Shown: piece after piece, positions 14,325 to 20,589 of the stretch
Numbering within the stretch: position 1 is the stretch's first letter
Layout: every line of letters begins with the position of its first letter
Origin: Planctomycetaceae bacterium
GTDB lineage: Bacteria > Planctomycetota > Planctomycetia > Pirellulales > UBA1268
Reading direction: 5' to 3'
DNA: 20,589 bases
Assembly: GCA_018694455.1 (NCBI GenBank)
Contig: JABHNP010000371.1
Coordinates: forward strand, 1 to 20,589
Position numbers and translations under genes: made by a program
Notes under the pieces: generated by a model
The model's input: the letters and a program-made list of their open reading frames with translations, nothing else
Database searches by the model: none
Told to the model about the DNA's origin: nothing

Positions 14325-15731
14325 TGAGGTTCCACGCCATTCAAATCCAAGAATTGATACATCGTCTAATGGACCATTTGGTTCGCACCAGGCTTGAATA
14401 CTTTCGAGTAGTTCACCAACACCAGCATCAAGGTCACGCGAACGATTGAGACTAATTACTTCTTTTAATGATTCATCTCCAAATTGCTCAAGATCTTTAT
14501 CCATCGCCTCAGTGACTCCATCGGAATAGAGATAGATACGATCCCCCTCCTGCAACTGAATTATTTTTTCTTCATATTCAGCCTCTGGAAAAAAACCGAC
14601 TGGAAGACTGTGCAAGGATTCAAAGGTAACCTCGCCTGTAGCTGACAGACGAAGCAACGGTGGATGCCCACTCGCGGTATACCGCATTTCGCCCGTTCTA
14701 GAATTTACTACACAATAGATAAAGGTAAAATAGAGTTCTGAAAAATCTTGGGACTGAAATTGCTGATTCAATTCAGTTGCGACTTCAACCGGTGAAACAA
14801 CCTCAGTTGCACCATCTTCACCAATTCGTACTAACACAGAACTGTCTGATACTTTTGGTGTCAGAAATCTACCGACAGTTACTGAGAGCAGGGAGGACGG
14901 CACTCCATGGCCACTAACATCGACTACAAAAAGACCAACGTGCTCATCATCGAGCTGAAAAACATTGAGGAAGTCCCCGGCTAATCCATGGCAAGGAACG
15001 TACCGCCAGGCTACCTCTCCACAGCTGAAGTGAAGGGTTTCTTCTGCGGGTAGGAGTGCTCGTTGTACGCGCGCAGCTGCCTCGAGGTCTCTCGTCATCT
15101 GATCATTAGCACTCGCAATTTTTTGATTGAGGTCTCTGAGGTCCTGATTGTTCTGTTCGAGCTGGTCTTTTGCTGTTGCCAGATCTTGATTGGCTTGGAT
15201 CAATTCTCTATTTTTGGCCACTGCATTTTCAAAAGTTGATACAAGTAGATTCAAGACCTGCTGACGACCCGCATTCACTTTGAATGTTTGTCCGGCAATG
15301 GCAACATCTATTGTCTGATCCGCTCCTTCATCAACAGCCAAGGGGGTTTCAAGTAATGAATGAATACGCCCAATCAAGTACTCTGGTTCGTAGGGCTTCG
15401 TGACATAATTATCAGCACCCGCATCAAGACCCTTAATAATGTCAAGTGGGTCTGAGAGTGTTGAAAGCAGCACAAAAGGAATTTTCTTTAAACTGGAGTC
15501 TTGCTTGACTGCTTTGCAAAACTCATACCCTGTCATATTGGGCATTTCGATATCTGAAACGATAATCGCTGGAGGTTGCTCTCGCACGAGTTCCAGTGCA
15601 GCCTGACCGTCTGCACCCCATCGCACACGATGACCTGCCTCGGTAAGCCGCCTCTCAAGAATTTTTGCTTGAATACGGCTATCTTCCGCAATCACAATAT
15701 CGACACTTAAGGGCGATGGCATAGTCATCAT
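14319..15731 (-). CDS. Response regulator with PP2C/RsbU-type serine phosphatase output
   Basis: The 470-residue cytoplasmic protein has an intact receiver at its N-terminus (about 10-128) with phosphoacceptor D60 in IVSDIEMP, acidic D17 and K112. A connecting segment (about 138-175, RQQVLNLLVSTFENAVAKN) and an Asn/Gln-rich coiled coil (about 175-222) follow. The SpoIIE/RsbU phosphatase domain (about 223-465) starts at AARVQRALLP. Metal-binding acidic residues are visible as D253 (GLAGDF), D271 (VVDVSGHGVPSSLL), D404 (YSDGVTEA) and D456/D457 (LDDVSI). Family members dephosphorylate anti-sigma-factor antagonists in partner switching; none is in the window. It is the only receiver besides CheB near cheA, which makes it the probable output of that kinase (inference). 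ATGs at codons 1, 2 and 4 compete as starts. Confidence 0.93.
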   Translation of the reverse strand: MMTMPSPLSVDIVIAEDSRIQAKILERRLTEAGHRVRWGADGQAALELVREQPPAIIVSDIEMPNMTGYEFCKAVKQDSSLKKIPFVLLSTLSDPLDIIKGLDAGADNYVTKPYEPEYLIGRIHSLLETPLAVDEGADQTIDVAIAGQTFKVNAGRQQVLNLLVSTFENAVAKNRELIQANQDLATAKDQLEQNNQDLRDLNQKIASANDQMTRDLEAAARVQRALLPAEETLHFSCGEVAWRYVPCHGLAGDFLNVFQLDDEHVGLFVVDVSGHGVPSSLLSVTVGRFLTPKVSDSSVLVRIGEDGATEVVSPVEVATELNQQFQSQDFSELYFTFIYCVVNSRTGEMRYTASGHPPLLRLSATGEVTFESLHSLPVGFFPEAEYEEKIIQLQEGDRIYLYSDGVTEAMDKDLEQFGDESLKEVISLNRSRDLDAGVGELLESIQAWCEPNGPLDDVSILGFEWRGTSS

Positions 15732-16391
15732 TCTTTCTTATCATTTTGTAGCGCAGGAAACTGGGGCATTAAATTTTGGTTTATTTATACGTACGTAATT
15801 TCATCAAAAGACGCGGGCCACAATCAAATAGAAATTTATACTATAAATCGATTTCCATTGAGTGGTGTGAGAAACTCCGTGAGCAAAATCTGGCTCAGAT
15901 TGAACGGCCCTGATCCGATCTTCATTGTCTCAAATGCATTTTAAATAAGATGCACTATATAGAACACGTTATGCACGACGTTTTTAACGCTTGCGTTCCA
16001 GTCTCAAGAGGACATCAAGCCTGTCGCCACTATCAGGCTAAAATGGTCTTACCAGAAATCTATTCCTGACAGCACTATAACCCTAGTGCCACGACTTTTA
16101 TTTCCTGAAACTCGATAACGAGACACCCTGTTTTTAAATCAACCTAAATAAAAATCTCAATGGTTAAACAGACTTTTTTGAGAAAACCACCTCAAGTCTC
16201 AATTGATGGATTGCTGGCCTAACATCCTCGCAACACACAAGTGATTCCACAGCCAAAACACTCCTAAGAGGCAAAATATCACTAGAACCAACGATTTTCC
16301 TGATTTTATGGAAAAAACCAATTTTGCCGAAGATATCGATTTATTTGTCCGATAAATACAAAATTGTGTTTCTGTAAGGGGGGATTTGATC
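15732..16391. other. About 660-bp AT-rich intergenic region without a supported gene
   Basis: This region separates the REC-PP2C gene from the barrel gene, which point away from each other, so it should hold promoters for both. I see no convincing ORF, tRNA or conserved RNA. Small dyads are present: AATCTG/CAGATT at 15887-15901, AGCCTG/CAGGCT at 16018-16039 and ATTTAT/ATAAAT at 16339-16357. None is followed by a T-run that would make a clear terminator. No strong -35/-10 pair stood out. Confidence 0.6.
16376..16384 (+). promoter_or_regulatory. Strong Shine-Dalgarno for the BBP7-like gene
   Basis: AAGGGGGGA precedes the ATG at 16392 by about 8 nt, one of the few clear ribosome sites in the window. 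It supports ATG 16392 over a TTG at 16386, which would lie too close to the site. Confidence 0.6.
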
Positions 16392-17807
16392 ATGGGCACA
16401 CCATGGCAGAAAATTTTCTGTATCGGCTTATGCCTAGTGGCTCTTGGCCATCCAGTATTTTCAGCTCCAACTGCCTCTCCGGACGAGCCAACACCAGCCA
16501 AAAAGCCAACAGCAGATGATATTTCACCTGCTGTTGAAAGCGAAGCAGGACCGACTCTTCCAAACCCTGTGGCGTCAGATGATTCCAAGAGCAAGGTAAT
16601 ATCAAAATCTCAACCACTCGAGAGTGACGAGTCAGAACTAGCATCTGCTCCGGATGAATCTAAACCAACTGACCAGCCAGTCACCGAACTACAAACACCA
16701 AATTTCAATGAAAATGTTCCTCTGATAAATGACGACATCTTGCTTGCACCAGAGCCGTACTTGCCAACATGTAAAAGTGGGGGGCGATGCAAAAAGCAAT
16801 GCAAACAATGCCGTCAATGTGCCTGTTCTCACTGTGGCTGTGATCATGACACCTATCTTCTTGTTGATTTTCTCTTTTTCAAACGAAATAATGCAACGAA
16901 TGGTGCCGTACTTACTGAAACCGTCGCTCCTGTTGAACCAGTACTTACTACACGTTCCACAAACCCTGGAACGGCACCAGGCATACGGCTTTTTGGTGGT
17001 AGGCTTCGAAAAAATGGTGTCGGTTGGGAGTTTGGCTACACCGGTGTTTTTGGAATGTTTGGTGAACGTACGGTTCGGGATCCATCTAATCTTCAAATAT
17101 CAGATGCTCTTGGTGATTTTATTCCTGGTTGGACAAATTTAGATGGCGTCCGATCAACCTACGCATCAAGTTTGAACATGTGTGAGATCAATATTTTTAC
17201 GTCACAGGTTTCAACAAAAGGAGACCCTGACTCACGTTTCCCTTGGCGTCGTGTGCATGATCCATTGGGGGCCCATGTAACAAGTGAACATGAATTTCAA
17301 TGGCTTGGTGGCTTCCGGTGGGCTGGATTCAATGATATTGCAAATCTGTACGTCGATGTCAGTGCGGGTGCCGGCGACAACGATGGAACGTACTCGATTA
17401 CAACGAATTCTCAAATGCTCGGACCTCAGATTGGATTTAAAACAAAACGTAAATGGACCAATTGGTCAATCCAAGGGTGGACAAAAGCGACTCTGGCAGG
17501 AACTTTCCTGAACTCTGATAGTGCCCCTATCGATACGCGTGCAGCTGGTGGAGTATATTATCGCGATCAAACCAGTGCTCGAGATGTTGGTGTTGGATTT
17601 ATTGGAGACATGAATTACTCCGCTGTTCGACGACTCAATAGAAACTGGTCGCTTCGAGCGGGCTACAACCTGATTTGGATTTCTGGAGTTGCTTTAGCAC
17701 CAAATCAATTTGATTTCACTAATACCACAACCAGTGGAACGACACTCGCGGATACTGGTAATGTCTTCCTGCATGGTGCTAATCTTGGCCTTGAGGCTCA
17801 GTGGTAG
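16392..17807 (+). CDS. BBP7-like outer-membrane beta-barrel protein with Pro/acidic spacer and Cys cluster
   Basis: The 471-residue protein begins with a signal peptide (basic K7, hydrophobic 8-19, cleavage near VFSA at 22-25). A Pro-, Ser-, Asp- and Glu-rich spacer covers about 26-126. Eight cysteines are packed at 127-150, in a CxxCxxCxCxxCxC-like arrangement rich in Lys and Arg. From about 155 to the end it reads as amphipathic beta strands. These include YLLVDFLFF, HEFQWLGGFRWAGF and LRAGYNLIWISGVALAPNQFDF, and the final strand VFLHGANLGLEAQW ends in an aromatic residue, as outer-membrane barrels do. These strands match the planctomycete BBP7 (putative beta-barrel porin) family as I recognise it. 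The role is probably an abundant outer-membrane barrel; pore function is not shown. It is convergent with the FKBP gene across 67 nt. Confidence 0.7.
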   Translation: MGTPWQKIFCIGLCLVALGHPVFSAPTASPDEPTPAKKPTADDISPAVESEAGPTLPNPVASDDSKSKVISKSQPLESDESELASAPDESKPTDQPVTELQTPNFNENVPLINDDILLAPEPYLPTCKSGGRCKKQCKQCRQCACSHCGCDHDTYLLVDFLFFKRNNATNGAVLTETVAPVEPVLTTRSTNPGTAPGIRLFGGRLRKNGVGWEFGYTGVFGMFGERTVRDPSNLQISDALGDFIPGWTNLDGVRSTYASSLNMCEINIFTSQVSTKGDPDSRFPWRRVHDPLGAHVTSEHEFQWLGGFRWAGFNDIANLYVDVSAGAGDNDGTYSITTNSQMLGPQIGFKTKRKWTNWSIQGWTKATLAGTFLNSDSAPIDTRAAGGVYYRDQTSARDVGVGFIGDMNYSAVRRLNRNWSLRAGYNLIWISGVALAPNQFDFTNTTTSGTTLADTGNVFLHGANLGLEAQW

Positions 17808-17874
17808 ATTAAAAACAAGAGCTCACCAAAAGACAATCATCCCACTACGAATGAACGCGTCTACCCTCTAGGTT

Positions 17875-19740
17875 CTAATTCTGTCCTAATGGTGGTCGCG
17901 ATATTGGTGGACGCTCACCAAGAGGGGGATTTGATGCACTCAACATTTGCACATCAAACACCAACGTTCCACCTGGTCGCCCGTCTGTTGGATTCTCCCC
18001 ATAGGCCATAACAGCAGGGATGATCAGTCTTCGTCGGCCACCTTCTCGCATACCAGCAACACCCTCGTCCCAACCTTGAATAACTTGCCCTTGGCCGAGG
18101 GTAAATTCGAATGGAGTCCCACTTGTTAAAGAGCTATCAAACACGTCGCCATTTTGACGGCTGCCCACATAATGAACGGAGACTGTTTGACCAGCTGCTA
18201 CTGGCACCCCTAGGCCTACAACGAGATCGATATATTGCAGCCCACTCGATGTTGTTTTCACAGCTGGATCAATTGGTGCCGAAGAGGCTGAGGCTGCTGT
18301 CAGTGGGCCGCGTATAACTGAAACGGTGTCTGTTACGTTACCGTCAGCATCAAGAACTTGTGCACCACCAGCTCCAACAGCAAAAAACGAGTTCACTTGT
18401 CCATCGCCGTTGCTATCAAGTGGTGCAACGCGAAATCTTGAATTTACTGTATTTCCACTTGTAAGATTTTTCTTCGTTGTAAGGGTAGAACCAGAGTCTC
18501 GAGTTATTTGAAAAATATCAACTCGTGCAGCATCACCCTGCCCCCCGGACACCATGATATCGTCCACGCTTCGATCGTTATACAGCCCTGAAGCAATTGT
18601 TACACCGGAATAACCTATTATTGGATCAACTGAAAGTTCTGCGACAACTGTCGGCGCACTAGCTACATCGACTATTTGGACTGACCTGATCGCACCTGGA
18701 CCAGTTCCAAGCACCAATTCCACGCGATCATCTTTTGAATCTGTCTGACTCAGTAAACCATTCGTAATAGTGCCAATATCTGCTGCCGCGACACTCACAC
18801 CAGCAAGATGTGTTATTCCATATGGGGTGTACCGCCGAAAAGGAGTCGACTCCCACCCCAAGCTAACTCCAAGGTGAATACTGACGGTGCTGCCAGCGGC
18901 TTGTCCAGCAATCAAATCCTCGGTCCCATCTCCATTAACATCACCAAGGGCAATATTGACTCCAGACAAAAAGCTTGAGCCAAACGGAGTGATTCGGTAC
19001 TCCGGCATTTCCTCACCATTAATATCAAAAACGCGTATCTCACCAACTCGACCACGCCCTGGTGCCACAACAATCTCGTCACGCCCATCATTATCAACGT
19101 CATGAATTGCCGTTTGTACACCGCCCATGAATCCTTGCTCGTAGACATCAAACTGCCTGACAACTGTGCCCGACACAGGATCAACGACACTTACTGTTGG
19201 CGTGCCCAAATACGCAAGACCACTTCCTACTGCGAGGAATGGTCGGGAAACAATGTCGTATGCCGAATTGTTGTCAGGATTACTGTCCAAGGTACCAAGA
19301 GGTGTGACCGCCGTGACATCCGTTTTGATTTGCCCAATAACATCATCCGTAATTTGACTTGTCACCGTAAAGATTGCTGCTCCACCAGGTGGTAACCTGA
19401 TGGTCGTATTCAGTGCATCACCGTCGCCACTGCTACCACTTGCCAAAACAGTTGATCCAGGGGAACCCTGGCCAGACCACGTGGCGGACAATATCCCGTC
19501 TGGTAATGGCGCAACGACTCGCGCGTTCGTGACAGTTTCAGACCCAAGATTCTGAACAATAACCGTGTCTACTTTTTCAGAACCCGCAACATACGTATTC
19601 TGTCCATTGCTTATTGAGACTGACAGGTCAACGTCGAATGCTAACCGTGGCTCAAGATTTTCAAATGACCGATGTGAAGATCGCGTAGAACGACGACGAT
19701 GCACAAACTGCCTCTGAAAGAACTGCTGGAATAGTAGCAT
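17875..19740 (-). CDS. Surface protein: LEPR-XLL-like signal, DUF11, FG-GAP repeats, C-terminal FKBP prolyl isomerase
   Basis: The 621-residue protein starts at ATG 19740, which has AGGA 6 nt upstream; a GTG at 19770 is in frame but its AGGGA is too close. A basic N-terminus (HRRRSTRSSHR) leads to FENLEPRLAF (26-35), a variant of the LEPR-XLL signature of planctomycete exported proteins. A DUF11-like beta domain follows (about 37-160). FG-GAP/VCBS-like repeats (about 165-475) contain Ca2+-loop-like DVDNDGRDE (214-222), DVNGDGTED (267-275) and DSNGDGQVN (442-450). The FKBP domain (about 498-601) has all key pocket residues in HYVG, VFDSS, PFEF, QVIQGWDEGV, MAYGE and LVFDV, so it should be an active peptidyl-prolyl isomerase. 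The tail is a Pro-rich PPLGxRPP repeat. It probably acts outside the cytoplasm as a foldase on a surface scaffold. Confidence 0.88.
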   Translation of the reverse strand: MLLFQQFFQRQFVHRRRSTRSSHRSFENLEPRLAFDVDLSVSISNGQNTYVAGSEKVDTVIVQNLGSETVTNARVVAPLPDGILSATWSGQGSPGSTVLASGSSGDGDALNTTIRLPPGGAAIFTVTSQITDDVIGQIKTDVTAVTPLGTLDSNPDNNSAYDIVSRPFLAVGSGLAYLGTPTVSVVDPVSGTVVRQFDVYEQGFMGGVQTAIHDVDNDGRDEIVVAPGRGRVGEIRVFDINGEEMPEYRITPFGSSFLSGVNIALGDVNGDGTEDLIAGQAAGSTVSIHLGVSLGWESTPFRRYTPYGITHLAGVSVAAADIGTITNGLLSQTDSKDDRVELVLGTGPGAIRSVQIVDVASAPTVVAELSVDPIIGYSGVTIASGLYNDRSVDDIMVSGGQGDAARVDIFQITRDSGSTLTTKKNLTSGNTVNSRFRVAPLDSNGDGQVNSFFAVGAGGAQVLDADGNVTDTVSVIRGPLTAASASSAPIDPAVKTTSSGLQYIDLVVGLGVPVAAGQTVSVHYVGSRQNGDVFDSSLTSGTPFEFTLGQGQVIQGWDEGVAGMREGGRRRLIIPAVMAYGENPTDGRPGGTLVFDVQMLSASNPPLGERPPISRPPLGQN

Positions 19741-19746
19741 CTGTAA

Positions 19747-19750
19747 TCCT
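19747..19750 (-). promoter_or_regulatory. Shine-Dalgarno deciding the start of the FKBP surface protein
   Basis: On the minus strand AGGA stands 6 nt before the ATG at 19740. This spacing is normal, and it makes the ATG a better start than the GTG 30 nt upstream. Confidence 0.5.
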
Positions 19751-19850
19751 GATCCGACAAACCTGTACACGTTCCCTGATTCGTGCAGAAAGTGAACTCT
19801 TTCTCTACGTTAAGTAGTACCCCTTGGTTTGATTCAGGTCAATTTTTTAT

Positions 19851-19888
19851 AAAAAATGGGCCGGCTGCCAAAAAGACAACCGGCCCAT
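19851..19888 (-). terminator. Rho-independent terminator of the YTV gene
   Basis: ATGGGCCGG (19856-19864) and CCGGCCCAT (19880-19888) form a perfect 9-bp GC-rich stem with a 15-nt loop. On the minus strand the stem is followed directly by five T residues (19855-19851), then by ATAAAAAATT. It lies 43 nt after the YTV stop and reads in the right direction. It separates that transcript from the FKBP gene on the same strand. Confidence 0.88.
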
Positions 19889-19931
19889 CTGATGTATTCA
19901 AAAACAGCTAGCAGGCCGTTTCTGACCTACT

Positions 19932-20589
19932 TTAACGGCAACGACGACGCAGGCAGCCTTTTCGACGGCCTTGGTTGCAACTATCGTTGCAGCCACTGTC
20001 GCAACTGTCGCAGCTGCTGCAGCTATCGCCACAGCAACCATCATTGCAGCCACCGCAAGGTACTTCTACCTGTACTGTGACGCACTTTCTTACTGGTACT
20101 TCCTTCGTGACCTGAACAGGAACACAGACCTCGTAAGTACGGGTCTTTTCTTCCGGAACGCAATCATAAAGAGTTACCGAGTACTTCACTTCTTTTTGCT
20201 GTGGAACCATGACCGTGTAGGAAACTTCCTTGGTCATTGTTTCTGGTACACATTTGCAAACCTGATACTCACGAGTGCGAGTCTCAGTTCGACATTTCTG
20301 TACCTTCACGGTTCGAGTTCGCTCTTCTGGAACACACTTGGTGACACAGTAAGTACGAGTTCGCTCTTCTGGACGGCACTTCTGTACCTTCACAGTGCGA
20401 GTTCGCTCTTCTGGAACACACTTGGTGACACAGTAGGTACGAGTTCGCTCTTCTGGAACACACTTGGTGACACAGTAGGTACGAGTTCGCTCTTCTTCGC
20501 GACACTTTGAAACGCACTTCGTGCGAGTTCGCTCTTCCGTACGGCACTTTCGAACGCACACGGTGTAAGGAACTTCCTCTGTCACGCAA
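19932..20589 (-). CDS. YTV-type Cys/Arg/Thr repeat protein, probable cell-envelope protein, 5'-truncated
   Basis: The frame is open to the right window edge; the first possible GTG (20583-20585) sits in the middle of a repeat (…C-V-TEEVPYTV), so the start is outside. The visible 217 residues (numbered from that GTG) contain VPYTV, eight 14-residue units of the form KCxPEERTRTxxVx (13-124), and then VSYTV, VKYSV and VPVQVTKEVPV. A Cys-rich C-terminus follows, with 11 Cys between 177 and 216, spaced by Gly, Ser, Asp and Asn. The end is basic (GRRKGCLRRRCR). YTV-motif Cys-rich proteins are known from the cell envelope of Rhodopirellula baltica. Paired cysteines and alternating charges suggest a disulfide-linked structural protein; that role is inferred. 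The signal peptide is not in view. A clear terminator follows. Confidence 0.85.
   Translation of the reverse strand, partial: CVTEEVPYTVCVRKCRTEERTRTKCVSKCREEERTRTYCVTKCVPEERTRTYCVTKCVPEERTRTVKVQKCRPEERTRTYCVTKCVPEERTRTVKVQKCRTETRTREYQVCKCVPETMTKEVSYTVMVPQQKEVKYSVTLYDCVPEEKTRTYEVCVPVQVTKEVPVRKCVTVQVEVPCGGCNDGCCGDSCSSCDSCDSGCNDSCNQGRRKGCLRRRCR
20214..20549 (-). repeat. 42-bp in-frame tandem repeat array in the YTV gene (eight units)
   Basis: Eight consecutive 42-bp units encode KCxxEERTRTxxVx. Two neighbouring units around 20400-20484 are identical at the DNA level, and another near 20315-20360 differs by about one base. This points to recent duplication or gene conversion. Units ending YCVT and VKVQ alternate in part, giving an 84-bp higher-order pattern. 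Confidence 0.9.

Noticed and set aside
16018..16039. AGCCTG/CAGGCT hairpin as a terminator
   Set aside because: It is only 6 bp with a 10-nt loop and no T-run; no gene ends nearby.
16199..16594. Minus-strand ORF of 131 codons across the barrel gene start
   Set aside because: It is antisense to the signal peptide and Pro-rich spacer of a gene with a strong ribosome site, and shows no recognisable domain.
19741..19770. GTG start for the FKBP surface protein
   Set aside because: Its AGGGA is only 2 nt away, whereas the ATG at 19740 has AGGA at 6 nt. It remains an alternative.
19971..20510. Long plus-strand and second minus-strand frames over the YTV gene
   Set aside because: They arise because a 42-bp period keeps all frames free of stops; they lack signal peptides or known motifs, while the chosen frame has the YTV and Cys pattern.
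20214..20549. CRISPR-like array
   Set aside because: The 42-bp units are contiguous, without spacers, and encode an in-frame protein repeat.
20583..20585. GTG taken as the start of the YTV protein
   Set aside because: It encodes an internal Val within a repeat-like segment and the frame stays open to the window edge.

Overview
The window looks like a chromosomal segment of a marine-type planctomycete, probably close to the Pirellulales. The evidence is the right-hand third. It carries a YTV-type Cys/Arg/Thr repeat protein, a BBP7-like outer-membrane barrel, and a surface protein with an LEPR-XLL-like N-terminal signature followed by DUF11 and FG-GAP segments; all of these families are typical of Planctomycetota. 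Base composition is moderate rather than GC-rich, and Shine-Dalgarno sequences are often weak or absent. Two genes run off the ends: the GH15 gene has lost its start at the left edge and the YTV gene has lost its start at the right edge.

Layout. (1) 1-1778: 3' part of a GH15 glucoamylase/trehalase-type glycosidase. (2) 1775-6520: four ion-transport genes on alternating strands: Ca2+/H+ exchanger (-), CLC chloride transporter/channel (+), voltage-gated-type K+ channel (-), CorA divalent-cation transporter (+). They are tightly packed: two convergent pairs meet within 4 nt. (3) 6521-6767: an intergenic region with two perfect hairpins, one of them an 11-3-11 palindrome just upstream of cheA. 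(4) 6768-14324: a chemosensory operon cheA-cheW-mcp-cheB-cheR. (5) 14319-15731: a convergent REC-coiled-coil-PP2C response regulator that overlaps cheR by 6 nt. (6) 15732-16391: about 660 bp with no supported gene. (7) 16392-20589: envelope and surface genes, namely the BBP7-like barrel, a surface protein ending in an FKBP peptidyl-prolyl isomerase domain, a clear Rho-independent terminator, and the YTV repeat protein.

How the genes work together. The chemosensory set is complete for sensing (one membrane receptor with a large extracytoplasmic sensor), signalling (CheA, CheW) and adaptation (CheR, CheB). No free CheY, CheZ, CheC/CheD or flagellar gene is visible. The only receivers are in CheB and in the REC-PP2C protein. 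My main inference is that this CheA controls an RsbU-like phosphatase, and so probably a partner-switching regulator, rather than (or as well as) a motor. The kinase and the esterase are both unusual. CheA has no recognisable P2 domain, a linker with an 18-bp tandem repeat, and two C-terminal CheW-like domains. CheB carries an extra N-terminal receiver whose phosphoacceptor Asp is replaced by Asn (N52). The envelope genes include two Cys-rich proteins (YTV repeats and the Cys cluster of the barrel), which fits a disulfide-linked planctomycete envelope, and an extracellular PPIase fused to a surface scaffold.

All identifications come from reading motifs in the translated sequence. No database search was possible, and organism placement is an inference.
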